Assembly (NCBI RefSeq): GCF_020144665.1
Contig: NZ_JAAHBQ010000010.1
Location: 22,134 to 86,133 of the forward strand
Direction: 5' to 3'
DNA: 64,000 nucleotides
Source of the DNA: Oscillatoria salina IIICB1
GTDB lineage: Bacteria; Cyanobacteriota; Cyanobacteriia; Cyanobacteriales; SIO1D9
Positions 61,918 to 64,000 of the stretch are shown in pieces (position 1 is the stretch's first letter; each line of letters starts with the position of its first letter). Position numbers and translations under genes: made by a program. The notes beneath the pieces are model-generated. The model saw nothing but the letters and a program-made list of their open reading frames with translations, was not told the origin of the DNA and made no database searches.

Positions 61918-62568
61918 ATGATTATCAACCCTTGCGAGTTACCTTCCAAATGTCACTTACGACCAGCGCATCACCAAGACAAATGGCAGCTTCAAAAATT
62001 AATTTGGGAATTTAGCTTAACTGAAGCTTGGGAGTTAGATTTAAGAATAATTTTTTACCGATTTTTTCTTGTTGTTTTACTCTTGAGATCGGCATCCATT
62101 CTGACTGCAAATTTTCCCAGTCACGTGAAAATTATCGAGACAATTATGAAAATCTTGATTTTTTATAATTTATTTTATTTATTTTGGTTTGTCTTATTTC
62201 TTTTTTTAGGAACCTGGATTAATTGGTCTAACTACTGGGTAGTTGAATGTCAAAATCAAATTGTAGCCTGTGCTTTATTAAACTGTTACCCAAGCAACTC
62301 GGAACTCGCTTATTTATACGTTAAACCAGCATGGCGACAACAAAATTTAGCTACTTGTTTAATTCAGCGTATTGTGCGGGAGGCTCCAAAACCTTTATAT
62401 TTAGTATGTAAGCCAAAGCTGGTAAATTTTTATGCTCGACAAGGCTTTGTCAAAGTTATTTGGCGAGATTTATCGCCATTAGTAAAAGCCAAGTTTAGTA
62501 TCTTTCAGCCCCATCCTAAATTGTGGGGGTTTCCCCTTTTAATGATGGAATATCAAAAGCGATCATAA
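61918..62568 (+). CDS. GNAT-fold protein with two inserted membrane helices
   Basis: The 216-residue protein has the GNAT acetyl-CoA motif AYLYVKPAWRQQNLATCLI near 125-145 and a C-terminal YARQGFVKV near 165. Two strongly hydrophobic segments, IIFYRFFLVVLLLRSASIL (about 45-63) and a second at about 77-100, lie inside the domain. It is therefore probably a membrane-bound acetyltransferase-like protein. The insertion is unusual for the family. Substrate and activity are unknown. It has a normal ATG but no strong ribosome-binding site. Confidence 0.7.
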   Translation: MIINPCELPSKCHLRPAHHQDKWQLQKLIWEFSLTEAWELDLRIIFYRFFLVVLLLRSASILTANFPSHVKIIETIMKILIFYNLFYLFWFVLFLFLGTWINWSNYWVVECQNQIVACALLNCYPSNSELAYLYVKPAWRQQNLATCLIQRIVREAPKPLYLVCKPKLVNFYARQGFVKVIWRDLSPLVKAKFSIFQPHPKLWGFPLLMMEYQKRS

Positions 62569-62808
62569 GTTGACAAATTTAACTAAACCTGATTAATTTA
62601 ATATTTAATCATTTTAGTAAAGTTCACCATACTGACACATTTTCTGTCGTATTAACTGTTTTTGAGATGGTTATATTTGTTGCGCTACAAATGACTATAA
62701 TATCTTTTGCATATCGTGGTACATAAGATAAAATATTTTATATATCATGTTAAGTGTGTCTATAATAATGCTTCAGACATAATTTAACTCTCACGGAAGA
62801 AGATCGTT

Positions 62809-63675
62809 ATGATCGATTTTGATAATCGTGTTGTCTTGCTCACTGGGGCAGCGCAGGGTTTGGGTCTGGCCTACGCGCGAACCATCGCCGAACGCGGCGG
62901 CACCGTGTTACTTCAGGATATCGGAGCCGATCGTGACGGAAAAGGAGAAGACCTGGAGCTGGTCCATCGCACAAGTGAAAGCCTGAGCGCGGATGGACTA
63001 AGTGCCACGGCTCTTACAGGGCGCATAGAAACGAAAGAACAATGCCGATCGTTGATTACCGAGGCGATTGACAAAGCTGGGCGACTTGATGCCATTATTC
63101 ACAATGCGGGCTGGGTCGCATACCAGGAGATTGAGGTCGTAACCGAAAGCGACTTCGACCAGATGATGAATATTGCTGCTAAGGCAGGGCTTTGGCTAAC
63201 GCAGGCAGCATGGCCGCATATGAAGGCGGCGAAGTTCGGGCGCATCGTGCTGACAACATCTGACCGTGCGCTTTATCCGCAGTATGTGCAGGATGGCCTT
63301 GCTTGTTATGCAGCCGCGAAAATGGCTGCTGTCGGGCTTGTTAATGTGCTTGCCTCAGAAGGACAACCGCACGGCATTATGGTGAACGCTGTTTCGCCAG
63401 TGGCTAAGACACGCATGTGGGGTGTGGAAGGTGAACCGGACGAGTTACATCCTGCCGCGGTTGCATCAGGTGTTGCCTATTTGGTATCTGAGGTCTGTCA
63501 GGCTAATGGGTGGATTCTTCGCGCCAGCAATGGACAGTTTCATGCTACTCGGCAGGTTGAGGCTGAGGATGTGGACTATCCTCGAAATCTGCGCGGGATA
63601 AACGCAGCGACGGTTGAGGACGTCGCTGCGAACTGGTCGCGTATTGCCGTTCCTACTATAGAGCCAAGATTATGA
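62809..63675 (+). CDS. Short-chain dehydrogenase/reductase (probably acquired)
   Basis: The 288-residue protein has the NAD(P)-binding TGAAQGLG loop (13-20), HNAGW, and the SDR active-site triad S-Y-K (TTSDRALYPQ, then CYAAAK). The C-terminal GWILRASNGQFHATR block resembles the dehydrogenase part of multifunctional or hydroxyacyl-CoA-type SDRs. GC content is visibly higher than in the neighbours (hand counts of two 60-base lines: 36 and 37 of 60), there are no HIP1 octamers in the gene, and it stands beside a tRNA. This suggests horizontal transfer from a GC-rich bacterium. Substrate is unknown. The AT-rich spacer before it should hold the host promoter. Confidence 0.85.
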   Translation: MIDFDNRVVLLTGAAQGLGLAYARTIAERGGTVLLQDIGADRDGKGEDLELVHRTSESLSADGLSATALTGRIETKEQCRSLITEAIDKAGRLDAIIHNAGWVAYQEIEVVTESDFDQMMNIAAKAGLWLTQAAWPHMKAAKFGRIVLTTSDRALYPQYVQDGLACYAAAKMAAVGLVNVLASEGQPHGIMVNAVSPVAKTRMWGVEGEPDELHPAAVASGVAYLVSEVCQANGWILRASNGQFHATRQVEAEDVDYPRNLRGINAATVEDVAANWSRIAVPTIEPRL

Positions 63676-63747
63676 GCGCGGTGTCGGTCGCTTTCCCAAG
63701 ACAGACATTCAATTATTTTTAGAAAGAAAAAATTTTTGGCTCTAGTG

Positions 63748-63776
63748 TTGCCAACGCTAGATAATTTTGTTATATT
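63748..63776 (+). promoter_or_regulatory. Probable promoter of tRNA-Phe
   Basis: TTGCCA and TATATT are separated by exactly 17 bases, matching the sigma-70 consensus spacing. The tRNA starts 37 bases downstream. Confidence 0.6.
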
Positions 63777-63813
63777 GGGAAAGCGGTAAAAAAATAAAAA
63801 TCCAAACTGCTTC

Positions 63814-63886
<73 letters not shown>

Positions 63887-64000
63887 TCTATTTTTTATGC
63901 TTAAATAACCTAATTACAGGCGTTTTCAGCCGCGATCGCGCGTAAATTGCGCCTGAGTTGCGCCTGAGTTTAGTCCAAATTTACCTTCGTTTGACTATTG

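Overview
This window is a piece of a cyanobacterial chromosome. The evidence is the magnesium chelatase H subunit of chlorophyll synthesis (chlH), a high-light-inducible protein, the NDH-1 assembly factor CRR6, a thylakoid-type FtsH, bilin-photoreceptor GAF domains, many HIP1 octamers (GCGATCGC), and intergenic heptamer repeats of the CCCCAAT/CCCCAGT type (STRR) known from filamentous cyanobacteria. The species cannot be named from sequence alone.

Layout. 1-5.7 kb: the tail of an unknown gene, an Hsp70-WD40 fusion, and acnB. 5.7-11.7 kb: an accessory strip with two tandem xisH-xisI pairs, two Uma2-family nuclease genes, remnants of antitoxin and kinase genes, a DUF6888/DUF6887 pair (the first starting at TTG), and a putative orphan toxin C-terminal domain with a duplicated tail and a candidate immunity gene. 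11.9-17.5 kb: chlH and a divergent LpxB-related gene. 17.5-31.4 kb: a two-component/cyclic-di-GMP block on the minus strand, arranged as two operons (REC-GGDEF-EAL, REC-kinase, MASE1 hybrid kinase; and Cache hybrid kinase with a REC-4xPAS-GGDEF-EAL protein). A leader ending in a strong terminator lies in front of the first operon.

31.8-36.7 kb: DUF3288, a secreted WD40 protein, a MerR regulator, a small membrane protein, a high-light-inducible protein, alanine dehydrogenase and a repeat lipoprotein. 36.8-40.7 kb: crr6, then a decayed toxin-antitoxin patch built around an exact-length 250-bp direct duplication, then two proteins of unknown function that share a C-terminal motif. 41-49 kb: a Fur/PerR-like regulator, a NACHT-pentapeptide STAND protein, a membrane-anchored helical-repeat protein, and a DUF3685/Ycf55-like protein whose receiver domain appears to lack its phospho-acceptor Asp. 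49-56 kb: ftsH, an M23 peptidase, a knotless-phytochrome-plus-CBCR histidine kinase, and a GluR0-like glutamate-receptor channel. 56-64 kb: mlaD-like and mlaF-like lipid-transport genes, dapB, a two-helix membrane protein, two GNAT enzymes (one carrying two membrane helices), a GC-rich and probably acquired SDR gene, and tRNA-Phe(GAA).

Common themes are signal perception (about half of the coding sequence between 17 and 56 kb is sensory) and turnover of small addiction-type genes in the two accessory patches. Nothing here can be declared a new system from sequence alone. The best candidates for follow-up are the dual-bilin photoreceptor kinase, the GluR0-like channel with an apparently altered ligand site, the Hsp70-WD40 fusion, the orphan toxin/immunity locus, the NACHT-pentapeptide protein, and the leader/terminator in front of the c-di-GMP operon.
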